In this document: one piece after another, positions 10,352 through 22,300 of the stretch
Numbering within the stretch: the first letter of the stretch is position 1
Layout of the letters: each line of letters opens with the position of its first letter
Assembly (NCBI RefSeq): GCF_019059575.1
Contig: NW_024881991.1
Span: 1-64,000, forward strand
Source: Amphibalanus amphitrite
Taxonomy: Eukaryota > Arthropoda > Thecostraca > Balanomorpha > Balanidae
Direction: 5' to 3'
DNA: 64,000 nucleotides
Notes under the pieces: model-generated
Seen by the model: the letters and a program-made list of their open reading frames with translations, nothing else
Told to the model about the DNA's origin: nothing
The model's database searches: none
Translations under genes and position numbers: made by a program

Positions 10352-11074
10352 TATATGTAGTTAGGATTTCAAATGACCTTTTCCTCGATAATTAATTGGA
10401 AATTCAATAAAAAGTAAATATTATATTGTTTGGCAAATTTTCGAACAACAGTTCATTCTCAAGCCACATGAAACAATTGACAACGAAGTTTTATAACTGC
10501 CGCCAAGCTACATTTTTTGAATTCTCACACGTGATGTACAAGGTGGTCTTAAAATCAGAAAACTGAACTTAATCGATCATATCCCAAGCTGTTCCGAATC
10601 CACCTATTCACATATACATACATAGATGACCATCAAAAGTAATATGCGAGCACAAAATCACATAAATATATACATGGCTCGTTTTGGTCGTGGTCGTGAT
10701 GAATAGATCGCGTAGCATTAAAAAAAGGTGACAGCAATGACAATATAAACACTTTGGAAGTCTCGTAGCAGATTATGTCGTATAAAGTTCGGTTCGGTAC
10801 AATCATACAAATGCATACAACTAATATGCGAGCACTCTCAATTCCCATACATGAATATGGTTCGTCTTGGTCGTAGTCGTGCTAAATAGCTGATCGTGTC
10901 GCATTAAAAAAAAAGAGAAGACAACAACAATAACAATACAAACACTTCGAAAGTCTCGTAACAGATCGTGTCGTAAAAGGTAGGTAAATTTGCCAAACAA
11001 TATAATATTTACTTTTTATTGAATTTCCAATTAATTATCGAGGAAAAGGTCATTTGAAATCCTAACTACATATA
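10352..11074. mobile_element. TIR element with perfect 89-bp inverted ends
   Basis: 10352-10440 and 10986-11074 are exact reverse complements. The 545-bp interior is an imperfect tandem duplication of about 185 bp (AATATGCGAGCAC, GTCGTG, CGCATTAAAAAA, GTCTCGTA recur). No coding sequence. The perfect ends argue for recent mobility or gene conversion. No clear target duplication is seen directly at the ends. Confidence 0.85.
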
Positions 11075-11809
11075 AAGTAGATACTGGATAAGTCGACTAG
11101 AGTTTGGTCAAAACTACATTGAATTTGATTTCGAAATGGCTTTTTGTGAATCAAATATGAAGTGACTTATTATTTCCTTTCAAATTTTCATACTATTAGA
11201 AAACATGCTTGTTTGCTCTATATTTGTAAAGAAACAACTGCAAGGACGAAATATCACGACAAATTCTAGTACCTTGTTGGTAGGAAACTTCGTCCAACCT
11301 TATGTTTTAGGGCCTTGGTTTTACTGGTGATAGCAAGGCAAAAGTAAATTATTCATTCTTCAGCTTCAGCCCATGTCCGTGTCGAAAATGATGGATCTCG
11401 ATTCTCGACGGATAGTATGATCATGGATGAAGGAGAACCTTTTATCCATGGTTCTTTCATCCATGGTATGACTATTTCTAATCTCAGCAAAAAGATCAAT
11501 TTGTCCTTCCTATGACGCAATTTAAAACGCAATATCTAAGATGCCTCTCTCATTACCCATCGTCTTGATTTTAGTCAATGTTGAACGCGGCAAAAGCAAC
11601 GCTCTTGTGATTTCTGTGAAGCGTTGCGTGCCGTGTTGACGACAATTGTGAGAGTTCTCGTTGGAAGGGTTTATTTTTATTTGTGTGGTGTGACCACTCA
11701 TTCGGCATACATAATTGCAATATTTTGCCTTCATTGTTATTTATAAATTCCTTGGTGTATAAATATTATTTGTATGTTCAAGAAGTAGATAGAGCTCAGA
11801 CAAAGAAGA
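11075..11809. other. No gene recognised
   Basis: AT-rich unique sequence with a CCATGG palindrome pair near 11450-11476. Nothing supportable. Confidence 0.4.
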
Positions 11810-11817
11810 GATTATGA

Positions 11818-12734
11818 CCCGACTGGAAAAAATGCCTCCACTACGCTGAAGTTCTCGGCGGAGGTGATGCGCCGAAATTTCGGCGCAAGGGGGTTTATGC
11901 GCCGAAATTATTTTACCAAGCCATGCTTCATGCGCCGAAAATTTTCAAGGCTTACTGATGGCTGCAGGCTGTAGCCACGCACTTTTCGTCGAGGGGGGGG
12001 GGGCTGGCGTGTGTATGTGGCTGTCTTCCAGTGACTACTGTCTACAGACGGTTGTTGGCATGGTCGACGGGATCGGGCAGACAATAGAAATCAGCAGGCC
12101 ATGCGGGACCGAGCACCAGCGTTCGCTATCACAAAATCTCCTGACTCACAAACTCACTGGCATGTTCCATAATGTAACCTTTATTTTGTTGCCCGGCTCT
12201 GATCAGCAGTAGTGCCCAACCGGTGACTGACACCTGACGGGGCCTTCAACAGGCGTGGTGCAAGCACGGCCGATGGGATCGGGCAGATACCAGGCCACGC
12301 GGGACCGATTGCCAGCGTCCGCTCGCAAACCACACGCCGGAAATACAGGAATCACAACGGTCAATACGCACACGATAGCATACGTTATCTGAACTAGGGA
12401 ATCCAACAATCCATAACCTCACTCTCGACCGGTGAACTGTTCCCGCCGTGGGAGAGTCACAATCAGGTTCACTGAACATGACTTAAATACCCTGAGACGA
12501 ACACGAGACAAGATAAGTGATATTTAAGATGTTTAACTCCCGAAGACATTTAATCCTCGCCGGCCGAGGGGGGTTGGTGCCACCCCCTGACGGTTTTTTC
12601 GCGATTTACGCCGAAGTACGCCGAAAATTTCGGCGCAAGCCGTCGATTTATGCCGAAGTACGCCGAAAATTTTCGGCGCAAACGCCCAACTACGCTCGAG
12701 TTCTCGACGAAAGCGTGCATTTTTTCCAGTCGGG
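11818..12734. mobile_element. 917-bp TIR element with 8-bp target duplication
   Basis: Inverted ends CCCGACTGGAAAAAATGC flanked by the 8-bp direct repeat GATTATGA (11810-11817 and 12735-12742). An 8-bp duplication is the hAT signature, although the ends are not the usual CAGNG. Both subterminal zones carry GCGCCGAAATTTCGGCGC-type palindromes (11869-11886, near 12630 and 12660). The middle has an imperfect direct repeat (GATCGGGCAGA...GCGGGACCGA). Non-autonomous; no transposase frame. Confidence 0.85.
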
Positions 12735-12742
12735 GATTATGA

Positions 12743-13080
12743 CAAATGCATTACTGCTACTATCATACTGCTAACTTGCTGCTAACTTGGTTTGTCTGCT
12801 GCTCAATAACAAATTAAGGCTACAAATTAACCAAGAAGAGGCGCACCATAGGCCAGTTTTACCAACAAAAATAGTGACCTGCTGGAATTCTTTGTCTAGA
12901 GGCCGCTTCACATACCTACCAATATGGAGCGTAAACGCACTGGGCATAGTATCGGATAGGGCTTTACCGTTTACATATATGAAGCAGTCTTTAGGCAAAA
13001 AACCCGGCAGGCAGCTATTTTTCTGTCAGTAAAACTGGCCTCTGGTCTGGTCACCAGAGATGTCAATTTAGGTTGTAACT
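12743..13080. other. No confident gene; one open minus-strand stretch
   Basis: A minus-strand frame at 12771-12998 reads CFIYVNGKALSDTM and related sequence without stops, but I recognise no family and see no splice support. It could be a decayed transposon or gene fragment. Confidence 0.3.
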
Positions 13081-13612
13081 TGGGTAGTCACAAAGCAAGC
13101 ATCTCGGTTGTTTTTTTGCAACTGAGGTGAGTAGCCATACCCAGAGATGCTTTCCAATCAAAGCAAACCAAACCTAACCAAACCTGACCTTACATTACCT
13201 ATGACCTAAAACCTACAACCTACAACCTAAAACCTAAAACCTACAACCTACAACCTAAAACCTACAACCCAAAAGCTGCCCCCCAAAACCTAAAACCTTA
13301 AACCTTTAACCTACAACCTAACCTACAGTGCCTTTCTTTGGTTGCAAAAAACAAGTTTGATGCCTGTTTTAGTACTATTGTAACTTTTAGGTAAGTTTGT
13401 AGGTTGCAGGTAGTGGGTGTTAAGTTGTAGGTTCTAGGTTGTTGTATGTTATAGTTTGTAGGTTGTATGTTAGGTTAGGTCAGGTTACATTAGGTTAGGT
13501 TAGTTTTGGTTTGGTTGGTTTGGTTTGGTTAGAAAGAAGCATCTCTGGGTATAACTATAGCTCCTCTCCTTAGTTGCAAAAACAAGTGTGCAGCCTGCTT
13601 TAAGACTACCCA
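13081..13612. mobile_element. Foldback element of telomere-like repeats
   Basis: TGGGTAGTC at 13081 pairs with GACTACCCA at 13612, and CCCAGAGATGC at 13140 pairs with GCATCTCTGGG at 13538. The left arm is CCTACAA/CCTAAAA repeats and the right arm the complementary TTGTAGG/TTAGG repeats, so the whole 532 bp can fold back. Non-coding. Confidence 0.8.
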
Positions 13613-14852
13613 AAGAAGAAACCCAAAATTTGTAGATGTTGTCAGCATTATAAAACTTTTTTGGGTCTTTAAGTCTCTCCAGTCGGCAGTCACACTTTAT
13701 AGGTATTCATAAGACATCATCAAAGTGCCTGAAGGCACTAGCAGACAGGAGGCTTGGACACTGGGGATTGGAGAACTTCCCCAATCCCATACCCCAAAAT
13801 AGTTCCTCATGATTGTAAAAGCTCATCAGCTTTGATTCCTTATGCACTACTGAGCAATTGAAAACAAACTTTTATTAATATAAATTGTTTAGTTCTCATG
13901 TTTTTGCAAAAAAATTGATATTGTCAATTTTGGGCATTGCACCAAATAACCCTTTCCCCAATCAGCAGGTGGCTGAAGGAAAATTAAGTTCATGAGCACT
14001 GACCTGAGTGACTACCAAACATGCTACCTACAATTATCAGGCCAGTTTAACTAGCAGAGAAAATGCACATGCAGGTTTTTTTGCCTTCAGTGACTGTGAG
14101 ATTAGTCCTGCGGCTGCGACAAAAAAATAAAATAAATAACCACTGATGTTAAACCCATTATCAAACAGCCCAACTCATATATTTTGCATTATTAAATAGT
14201 ACCTAGTTATTCATAGCATTGATGACTTTGGTTATACTTTTGGAATATTTTAAATACTAGGAGCTGTTAATTTTTTATGTTTGTACAACAGTTCTCAGGT
14301 CAAAAAAGGTTTTACAATGTGCCTACATGCTGCAATGGAGAAGGCAACAGCATTTCAACAAGTTGCACTTTATGATACTGATGCAATGATCAATTATACC
14401 TAATTTCATAATAATCTAGCAAGTGTAAGAGATGGTGATTTAGAAAACGAATGTAGATTGTATGTCTTTGCTGCATGCACCTGCATAATGCAATGCATTA
14501 TATTCTGTGCATACTTTGATCATTTGATGATCATTTTTACAAGTTGCATTGTCAAGCAGTCTGAGCATATTGATAAGTGTAAACTGGGAAGGAATTCAGA
14601 GATATGCGGGAAGATGGTTATGGTAGTGTCAACAGTAGAAGTCTAGAAACGTCAAACAGCTTACCTTCTAGAGAGATCAATCCTAATTAGCTTGACTTAA
14701 AAAAAGATGAGTTAGCCTACAGCAAAGCAATGTGAATAAACCTACCTTGCATTGCATTTTGTGATCATATTAATCTGTAACCTCAGTAAACCTATGTTGC
14801 CTTGCTGGGCCCAGTTGGCAATATGTTGCTGCATTCAATTGGTGACAAGTGT
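13613..14852. other. AT-rich region upstream of elongin C; no gene recognised
   Basis: AT-rich, unique-looking sequence with no long open frames. A non-coding first exon and promoter for elongin C could lie here, but no sequence evidence fixes one. Confidence 0.35.
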
Positions 14853-15990
14853 TACCGTAAAATAGGGTGTTAAGGGACAGTGGGGTGCTAAGGGACAGTT
14901 GCATAGGAAAAAATTTGAGTCATATTAACTTCCAAATTTGAAAAGGTTCAATAAAAACTTCAGTGTGGTACCTAGTTGACACTGTTTTGTTCTTGACCAT
15001 AGGAGAAAATGGTATGGTTTTTGATGCAAGTGATTTGGTTCAAAAATGGATTTGAAAATCATGCTACATTTTCACAAAATTGAAACATCTCCAAAACTCT
15101 GTGTGTACCACATAAACTAGTGGGTGTACAGGGAAAATGAATGCATAGGTGTATTGTCACATGTATTGCACATGTTTCCTGAAAAACTTGTGCAAATCCA
15201 CCCATTCATTCATCATCCTCTTCCTCTTTTCCAGATACATGCATATTTTGAGGCCGATGTGGGGTGCTAAGGGACAGGGAAGAAAAATAAAAAATAATAT
15301 CTAAACATAATTTCATTAAGTTTTCCTTCAGTAGGCATGGGAAACACCAAATTCCACATAAAATGCTGGCAAGTTCATGCTTTTATTGCATCACATCTTA
15401 AGATATGTAACAAAACATCTCAACACTCTCTTTTACAATGATGGGTCAATGGACTGGAGACTGATGTAGGTAGGTAAATGTTATGTCATCATAAAAAGGC
15501 TAAAATAAAGAGGGCAACATAATGACAAGTGACTAGCTTAAAAATGGGTTTTTATTGATGACAGAATGGTACTTTTTGGTTCTGTTTACCTTATAATAAG
15601 CACATTTTCCAGAAGCGTAAACTGCATTACACGTTATTGGTTATTGGCCATTAGTGGTGAATGAACCTGACTTGTTTGTGACAGAATATGCAAAACATTT
15701 CAATAAATAAATTGTGTGCCCTTCCACACCCCAATTGTGGGCATTTGATGACCATTGCTTGGAATAATATAGGTGTCCCTTAACACCCCACATTGGGGTG
15801 CTAAGGGACAGTGATGAAAAATAATAAAAAATAATGTGCAGGTATAAATCTAAAAACTTTAATGTGGCAGGCATGTAAAGCACCAAATTCCACATAAAAT
15901 GCTGACAATTTGATGCTTCTATCTCCAACCCTTCTTGAGTTATATAACAAAACACCTCAAAACTGTCCCTTAACACCCCGTTTTACGGTA
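14853..15990. mobile_element. TA-flanked TIR element, 1.1 kb
   Basis: Inverted ends CCGTAAAAYRGGGTGTTAAG (continuing GGACAGT), with TA on each side. The phrase GGGTGCTAAGGGACAG recurs inside (14882, 15261, 15794). No transposase frame. TA flanks fit Tc1/mariner-type targeting. Confidence 0.85.
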
Positions 15991-16168
15991 TACTATATGC
16001 TATTCAGCGCATAATTTTACATTGACATACCTGACATACTGACTCATAATATCGGAGAGGGCAATTTTTATGTTTTATGGAACATGCCCACTCAATTTAA
16101 TTTAATGTGCCTATTGAGGTCATAATGGTAGCCCTTGCATTATTTTGAAACAAACTTGTCTTTTTTAG

Positions 16169-17766
16169 GCGACACAAAGGAATAATCATGAGTGACGGAG
16201 CTGAGAAAATGGTGAGTTTTAAAGTTTTGCTGATTACTAACGTTTTACATTTTACAGCACTTTTTTCACTGCTAAATTAAAAATGGTTGAATTTCAGTAC
16301 AAATAGATGTTACTTGACTCAATCCTCTTGGGTTTGGTGTGGCCTTTTCAGTTGATTGGCCAGCTGGCATTTTCTAACCATGGGGGCCAAATAGCCTAGC
16401 AAAATACTGAACAGTCATTGTTCCATCGGTTTCCAAACAGCATGTGCTTTCTATATATTGTGTTCCACCTCCCTGAGCTGCGCCGCTGTCTGCCAGGACG
16501 AGGACCCGCAGTACGGCGGCTGCGAGGGCCCGGACGCCACCTACGTCAAACTGCGCTCCTCCGACAATCACGAGTTCATCGTGAAGCGCGAGCACGCGCT
16601 CACCTCGGGCACTATCAGGAACATGCTCAGTGGACCCGGGCAGTTCAAAGAGAACGAAACCAACGAGGTCACCTTCAAGGAGATCCCGTAAGTGTCAACG
16701 TGTAATGTGTATTGGTTATGAAGTTTCGACAAATCTTTCGACGAAATTCTGGTCAAAGTTCGATATCAATTTTCCACACCGCTGTACAACGCAAGTGTAT
16801 TACGCAAAGTGCCCAGCTTTGTACACAGAGTGGGTTTTGAAAGCCTTACAACTTCCACCTGTTTTACTGTGTTTAACGATTTGTATTACTATTGTTTTAC
16901 TATGTTTGATCAAGGTATTAAAATGTGTAGAGGTGTTTCAAAAATCATCCAAGTGTAATTTCGTGGTATTATTCCACATTCCACATCACTGCCTCCGTAG
17001 GGTTTATTGCCGTGCATCCGGTACTCCTGCTGATACAGAGCAACCTTTTCAGGTCGCACGTGCTTCAGATGGTCTGCATGTACTTCACGTACAAGGTACG
17101 TTACACCAACAGCTCCACAGAGATCCCCGACTTCCAGATCGACCCCAAGGTAGCGCTGGAGTTGCTGATGGCTGCCAACTTCCTCTACTGCTAGGTCCGG
17201 CGCGTGTGGGCGTACTTACCTCGGGGGCGCGACTTCGGGACGCCGGGGAGTGGGGACAGCCGCCCGCGGGGTCCCACTGGGTGAGGGATATTCCCGGGCC
17301 GGTGAGCCGCACCGGTGGGTGTCCGGCCGTGACAGGTCTGCTGAATCGTGTGATGCGATGCGTGATTGGCTATAGAGATGGTGCCGTGAACGAGTCCGCG
17401 CTAGGTCGTGTTTGAGATGCCCGTGTAGAGAAGTAGTTGGTTGTGTTTATAGCTCGTTGATAAAACACGTGCACCGTTGAGGACTCCGTGGTGTTTGTCC
17501 TCAATGTCTGGGTTTCTTGGTTGTAGTGGTCGTGTTTATGGTACTTCATATTTTGATGCATAGGTCGCGCTCTGACTTTCCATATTTGGTGACTCGTGGT
17601 CTTGTCCGCAAAATTCTGGCGCTGATAATTTCTTCTTGGCATTAGCCTTACCACCAATACGCTTTCATAGGACCTCGAACATAGGAACGAGTGTTTAGGT
17701 GTTCGGCGCGTTTCACACGATATGCCAACTGCACGCCGAATGCTTATTTACCTAACTGAAAATAAA
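16169..17766 (+). CDS. EloC: Elongin C gene (3 coding exons, complete)
   Basis: Coding exons 16188-16211, 16497-16687 and 17053-17194 join in phase into a 118-residue protein. It matches elongin C along its whole length: [53 protein letters not shown], and [13 protein letters not shown] at the end. The known protein is about 112-117 residues with a BTB/POZ-like fold; it pairs with elongin B and binds BC-box proteins (VHL, SOCS) in Cullin-2/5 ubiquitin ligases and in the elongin complex of transcription elongation. The N-terminus ([13 protein letters not shown]) is lineage-variable as usual. Most family members end in FLDC; here Tyr replaces Asp. An acceptor TTTTTTAG at 16161-16168 implies an upstream non-coding exon. 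Intact, with no odd codon use; it converges on the minus-strand receptor gene. Confidence 0.96.
16188..16211 (+). CDS. EloC: Elongin C coding exon 1
   Basis: ATG at 16188, eight codons (MSDGAEKM), donor GTGAGT at 16212. The exon probably starts at 16169 with 19 bases of 5' UTR after an AG acceptor. Phase 0 exit. Confidence 0.88.
16497..16687 (+). CDS. EloC: Elongin C coding exon 2
   Basis: Acceptor CTGCCAG ends at 16496; donor GTAAGT starts at 16688. It encodes [13 protein letters not shown] to FKEIP, the N-terminal half of the BTB-like fold, and exits in phase 2 (CC|G, Pro). Confidence 0.96.
17053..17194 (+). CDS. EloC: Elongin C coding exon 3
   Basis: Acceptor TTTTCAG ends at 17052. It encodes [20 protein letters not shown] and the C-terminal helix, with a TAG stop at 17192-17194. 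Confidence 0.96.
17761..17766 (+). promoter_or_regulatory. Candidate polyadenylation signal AATAAA
   Basis: A canonical AATAAA lies 567 bases after the elongin C stop in a stretch with no other gene. A plausible 3' end for that transcript; not proven. Confidence 0.45.
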
Positions 17767-18732
17767 GTAATATCGTTTGATTCCTTTTGTGTCGATGTGG
17801 GTAAATAGGCGGTACAGACCGAGATATTGACCTTATCAAAATCCATTACCGTCGTGTTAAGAAGTTTCTTTGTTGAATGATTTTCTTCGGAGGGAGACCA
17901 TAAGGCCGATGTGGCTATTGACTGCCGATTAGTCTTACATTTGTCGGTGCTGATCCGATTGCGACAACTTCAAACGTTACATACCGCGTCAGCTAGACAT
18001 AGCTCCGTCCTTATGTCACCACATTTGATTCATTGGGTGATGTATTCCGATTCTTAACCTTAGGTGATAACAGAGGATAGAGTGTAATCGATCGCATTCA
18101 CAGGTCATCTCAACATCAGCTGGCACGCCCCGAAATGTCGAGGCAGTATGTAACAAAAACACTGATTTGGCAGTAGATGGTACAGCTGCCATCGGGTGAG
18201 TTGGGCGTTGTTCCATGTAAGCTGTCCGGAACTACGGACGAGTGTCATGAGTTGACTCACGTCATCGGACGCGACGGATCGTCTGTGTTCAATCTATCTT
18301 GGGATCAGGTATCCCTATTTTTTCGAACACGAGTTGACCTGCCTCAATTAGAGGCGTTGTTTATCTACGAACAATACTTTAAGCTCTTACTCGTAGTCAA
18401 TCACTTGCGTAATACGGATATCTTATATTTCACCGTCCTTATTCGCATGCTGAGATCCCGTGGCGCCACATTGACTCGCCATAAAGCTGGACACTCAAGC
18501 TTGTAAATACTCAAGGCGGCTCGTACACGGTACGTTGAAGGCTCGCACAAACGACACATTTGACAATACAACCAGTTGCTTAGTTATAGTATCATGACGA
18601 CTAGTCATTCAGTTAACGTAATGCTGAACTTCGCGAGCCTTTCCTCCTGGCTCATCATTCAGCAACATTGGCCTTCTTCCTCTCGGCTTCACTGCGGTCT
18701 CGGTCACGCAGCAGTCTCGCGACGGTTCTTTT
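17767..18732. other. Region between convergent genes
   Basis: No supportable coding exon or repeat. It probably holds 3' UTR and termination sequence of elongin C (plus) and of the receptor gene (minus). Confidence 0.4.
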
Positions 18733-18838
18733 TCAGCGGCTGGCATCCGTCGCAGTACTTCGGTGCTCTGTTCCGGTACACCCCATTCGGGCCTCCCTGA
18801 GGCAGTCCATCTGTGTCCAGAACTGGCGGCTCCTGGCA
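18733..18838 (-). CDS. Possible alternative last exon of the receptor
   Basis: After acceptor TGTGTTCCAG the phase-compatible frame reads ARSRQFWTQMDCLREARMGC to TDASR and stops at 18733-18735. Other frames are open here as well, so this is only a candidate alternative C-terminus. Confidence 0.3.
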
Positions 18839-19173
18839 CTGGAACACACCTCGGCCGACCCTCCCGACTCGAGGCCGGTCGTCGGAGCGCGGGCTCAGGG
18901 CGCTCAGAGACCGGCCCCCTCCGGATGCCACAGGTCCCGATCGTGCATAATGTTCCGTCTCTGCATAATGTTCCATCTCTGTGGTCTATCGAGGCGGAAG
19001 CACTAATACACTGTCCATAATCCGAAGCAGTTACCGGGTCTTAGGTTCGTCTTTCACGCTCGGTGGTGATTGAAAACTCGATGTCTCATGCTCGTGCTCA
19101 CTCAATGCCACTGGAACAGCTGTAAAGGCGGTAGATGACGCCAGAATAGCTATTTTGGCGGCCATCAAACAGG

Positions 19174-19309
19174 TCACCGCTGCAGATGTGGGTGTTGGTT
19201 ATCCGCTGCGAACAGAGCTGCCCGCTCAGAATGAGGTTGGTATTGGCTGATGTTTTCCGACAGGCTCGGGACGGTCCGTCGGAGCTCAGAGCCGGGTCTG
19301 ATACCACCT
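19174..19309 (-). CDS. Receptor exon 19: C-terminus (candidate)
   Basis: In the phase left by exon 18 this reads [44 protein letters not shown] then TGA (19174-19176). A donor-like CG|GTGACC just before the stop would instead allow splicing to 18733-18838. Confidence 0.5.
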
Positions 19310-22300
19310 CTGACCGGCTCAGTGGGCCTTCCCGTGCCGCAGAGCCGCCACGCTGTGACTCCTGCCGATCAGACGGAGATGAGTCACGTTGAGTGAGTGA
19401 GCGGGAGGTCACGAAGGAAGTGATCTTTCCGTCCTTCTACTTCTAGTATATCTATCACAGATGGCATGAAATTCCACAACCTCGAAGGGAAATAGGGCGT
19501 GATTACTGAGAGGTTCACGATTGAGAGGTTCACGATTTCACTGCCTGCATTTCAGATTTCGGTAAGGGCTACAGCCTACAATGCTTATTTCTGACCCCAA
19601 TTATGCATGTAGATCCGCACCGTGTTTTATTCTGATTAGAGGTGGCAAAAGATGAAAATTTTGGGAACCAGACTCGAACCAGACCCGGCTAGACATTTCT
19701 GGAACCAGTCAGACCCGGTCTTAGTTGGAATCGGAACCAGTTGGACCCGTTCCCCAAAAGTCAATTAATACAAACTACTTGTAGGTATCATTAGCTGCAT
19801 CAAGTAAAACAGCCTATTTCCCACTGGGAATACTCACGAGCTATTGTGTGCAAAGAAACATTCACTTCATTCACTTCATATTTTGCAATAATGTGTAGTG
19901 TGCAATATGTATAGTTTATAGAAGGACCCGATTGGACCCGTCAGAAAATTTCCAGGAACCGGTCTGGACCCATATGGGTCCAGACTGGTTCTTTGGACCG
20001 GGTCCTCGGGTCCACATTTTGCCACCTCTAATTCTGATCCAGTCCTACTCGTGGATATTCACGTTGCGGTACCTCAAGTGCTCCTTGAAGATCGATCGAG
20101 AGAACTCTGAGGCACATCCAGTCATGTCCCCCCCCCCCATCCGTGGCCTCTCAGCCCTACCTGTAGATCTCCACGCCGTCGTGGTGCGCGGGGTGGTGTG
20201 CGCGCGCGCCCTGTGAGCCGCGGCCCGGCACCGGGACGGGCCCGTGGCGCGGCGACCCGGCGCCGTCCGTCTCCTCCGAGATGTCCGGCAGCGGCGCCCA
20301 CGGCTCGTCCGGCTGGAACGCTGGCAGCGCGACGGAGAGGGAGGTCAGGGGGCGGCCTGTCTTGGACTGGCACAGCTGCTGCTAGTGTAGCTGGGTCCGG
20401 ACTCATTGAACCTTGTGAAGTGCCTACTTCTTATATGGTGCGATTGTAACATTTGGCTCATATCATTGACCTGACAAGATTTGGACAGACATTTCCGTTT
20501 TGGCTTCAGCTTTCGGGGTCATGAAATCGGATCACTGCATCATATACTTTGTTAGGGCTTCGATTATTGTTGAGCAATTTATAAATGATACCAGAAGTTC
20601 GGTTCATGTACCTATTTATTGAAGACGAAAGTTTGAAACTGGACCCGTCGTACTCATACTGACCCAGATTGACCCTGCCGCGGAGACTGCTGGAGCTGGT
20701 CTGTGTGTCGCTCGAGAAGCCCCTGGTCAGTGACGGCAGACCCTTCCTGCTGGCCGACCGAGCCGACACCTTGCAGCTGCCCGAGCCCGATGACGAGCTG
20801 CTCCTCTCACTGTGGACACGGCGGAGCGGTCAGACTGACCGGGGCAGCATCGACAGACAGCGGCGGGGCCAACGGGGAAGTCATTAGGTCACTGGGAAGT
20901 CGGCGATCGAGAGATATCTCTCTAACGAGCAGTGAGCGGAAGCTGTATGAAATGTAGCGGTATCGAATAGGTTCTACAGCAAATCGTCAGTTGTTATCGG
21001 AGATACTCCAATCAGAGTTCTCAGGATAGTAAACTATGTCCGTTTATTGACTGTTGGGTGACTCAAGATAATTTCCAATTGACCAGACCGTGGCCAGTCA
21101 GTAACTATTCAGGTCGGTTGGGAAGTCAGGTAGGAAGCTGTTGACGGCTGACTCGATGTTACTCTTGACTGACCTGGCCATAGTCAGGTGGGAAACTATC
21201 GACTGCTGGGTGACTCGAGGTTACTCCTGACTGACCTGGCCGGTGACGAGTCGGGCGACTCGCTGTTGGCCGGTGAGGCCGAGTTGGACAGCGTCGTGAC
21301 GCACGTGTCGTGTGACATTCGTGACTGCCGGTACTCCTGCTTCTTTCTCTCGGCAATCTGAAACGACGGAAAACGTTATCGACAGTCTGCGTTGGCTCGA
21401 CTTCGGGGTTCCGATATTCGGTTCTGCGATACGACCCGGAACACCGCAACGAAGCCCAGCTTTGCAAATCCAAGGTGCGTTGGCGTTTGGCCTAGTGACC
21501 GTCGTATCATTTCGCCGCCAAAGTTCGCTCCATAAGCTTGTGATTGAATTCAGACATCGTTTGAATTACGATAATCAATTCAATAGTTCGTAGATCAAGG
21601 GAAACAATCTGAATTGGCTACCTCTGTACTTTGAACCCATCAGCTGAAAACTCACCTGACTACCATTTGGTGTCTGAACTCGCCTTCATTGAGGACTGAA
21701 CTCCCACCATCTGATGGCTGAACTTACCACCATCTGGCCGTACACGCTGTTCATCATGGTGCTGCGCTTGGCCGTGCTGAACCGGCCCAGCAGAATCTGT
21801 CGCGTCTTCTCCCGCAGGACGCAGTGGAAGATGAAGATCAGCAGGCCCTGTCGGCAGGCGGAACAGATATCTTTCAGAACATATGTGGAAACTGATGCTT
21901 ATGGGACCTGTCCCATGTCTTCCCAGTCGTCAACTTATTGAATCGCAGTAGCTTTATAACAATGGACAGCGATTGGCAGTCAGTATTACCTGGAGCTGTC
22001 CGTTTCCGCTCGGTCTTTTCAGCTTGTCAGCAGGTGCCCACTCAGATCCCTTCACCCACTGTGTTTCACCACTTCTCCTCCCGACACTAGCGGTGCTGGC
22101 ACTGCACGCACTCCACGTTCCACACACACCGCCGTTCCGACATGCACTCACACCGGGGCCGCACTGCACACACTGACGGCGCGGTTCTCCGCCGCACGTG
22201 AGGCGGCGCGACGTTTGGAGGTCACTCCCCCTGGCCTGTGACGCAATTCAGCCCGGATGGGCGGCCGGCGGGGCGGGGCGGAACTGCGCTTCTCTCCGTT

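Noticed and set aside
12771-12998. Minus-strand frame containing YVNGKALSDTMPSAF as a gene
   Set aside because: No family recognised, no exon borders supportable, and it lies among transposons; kept only as a note.
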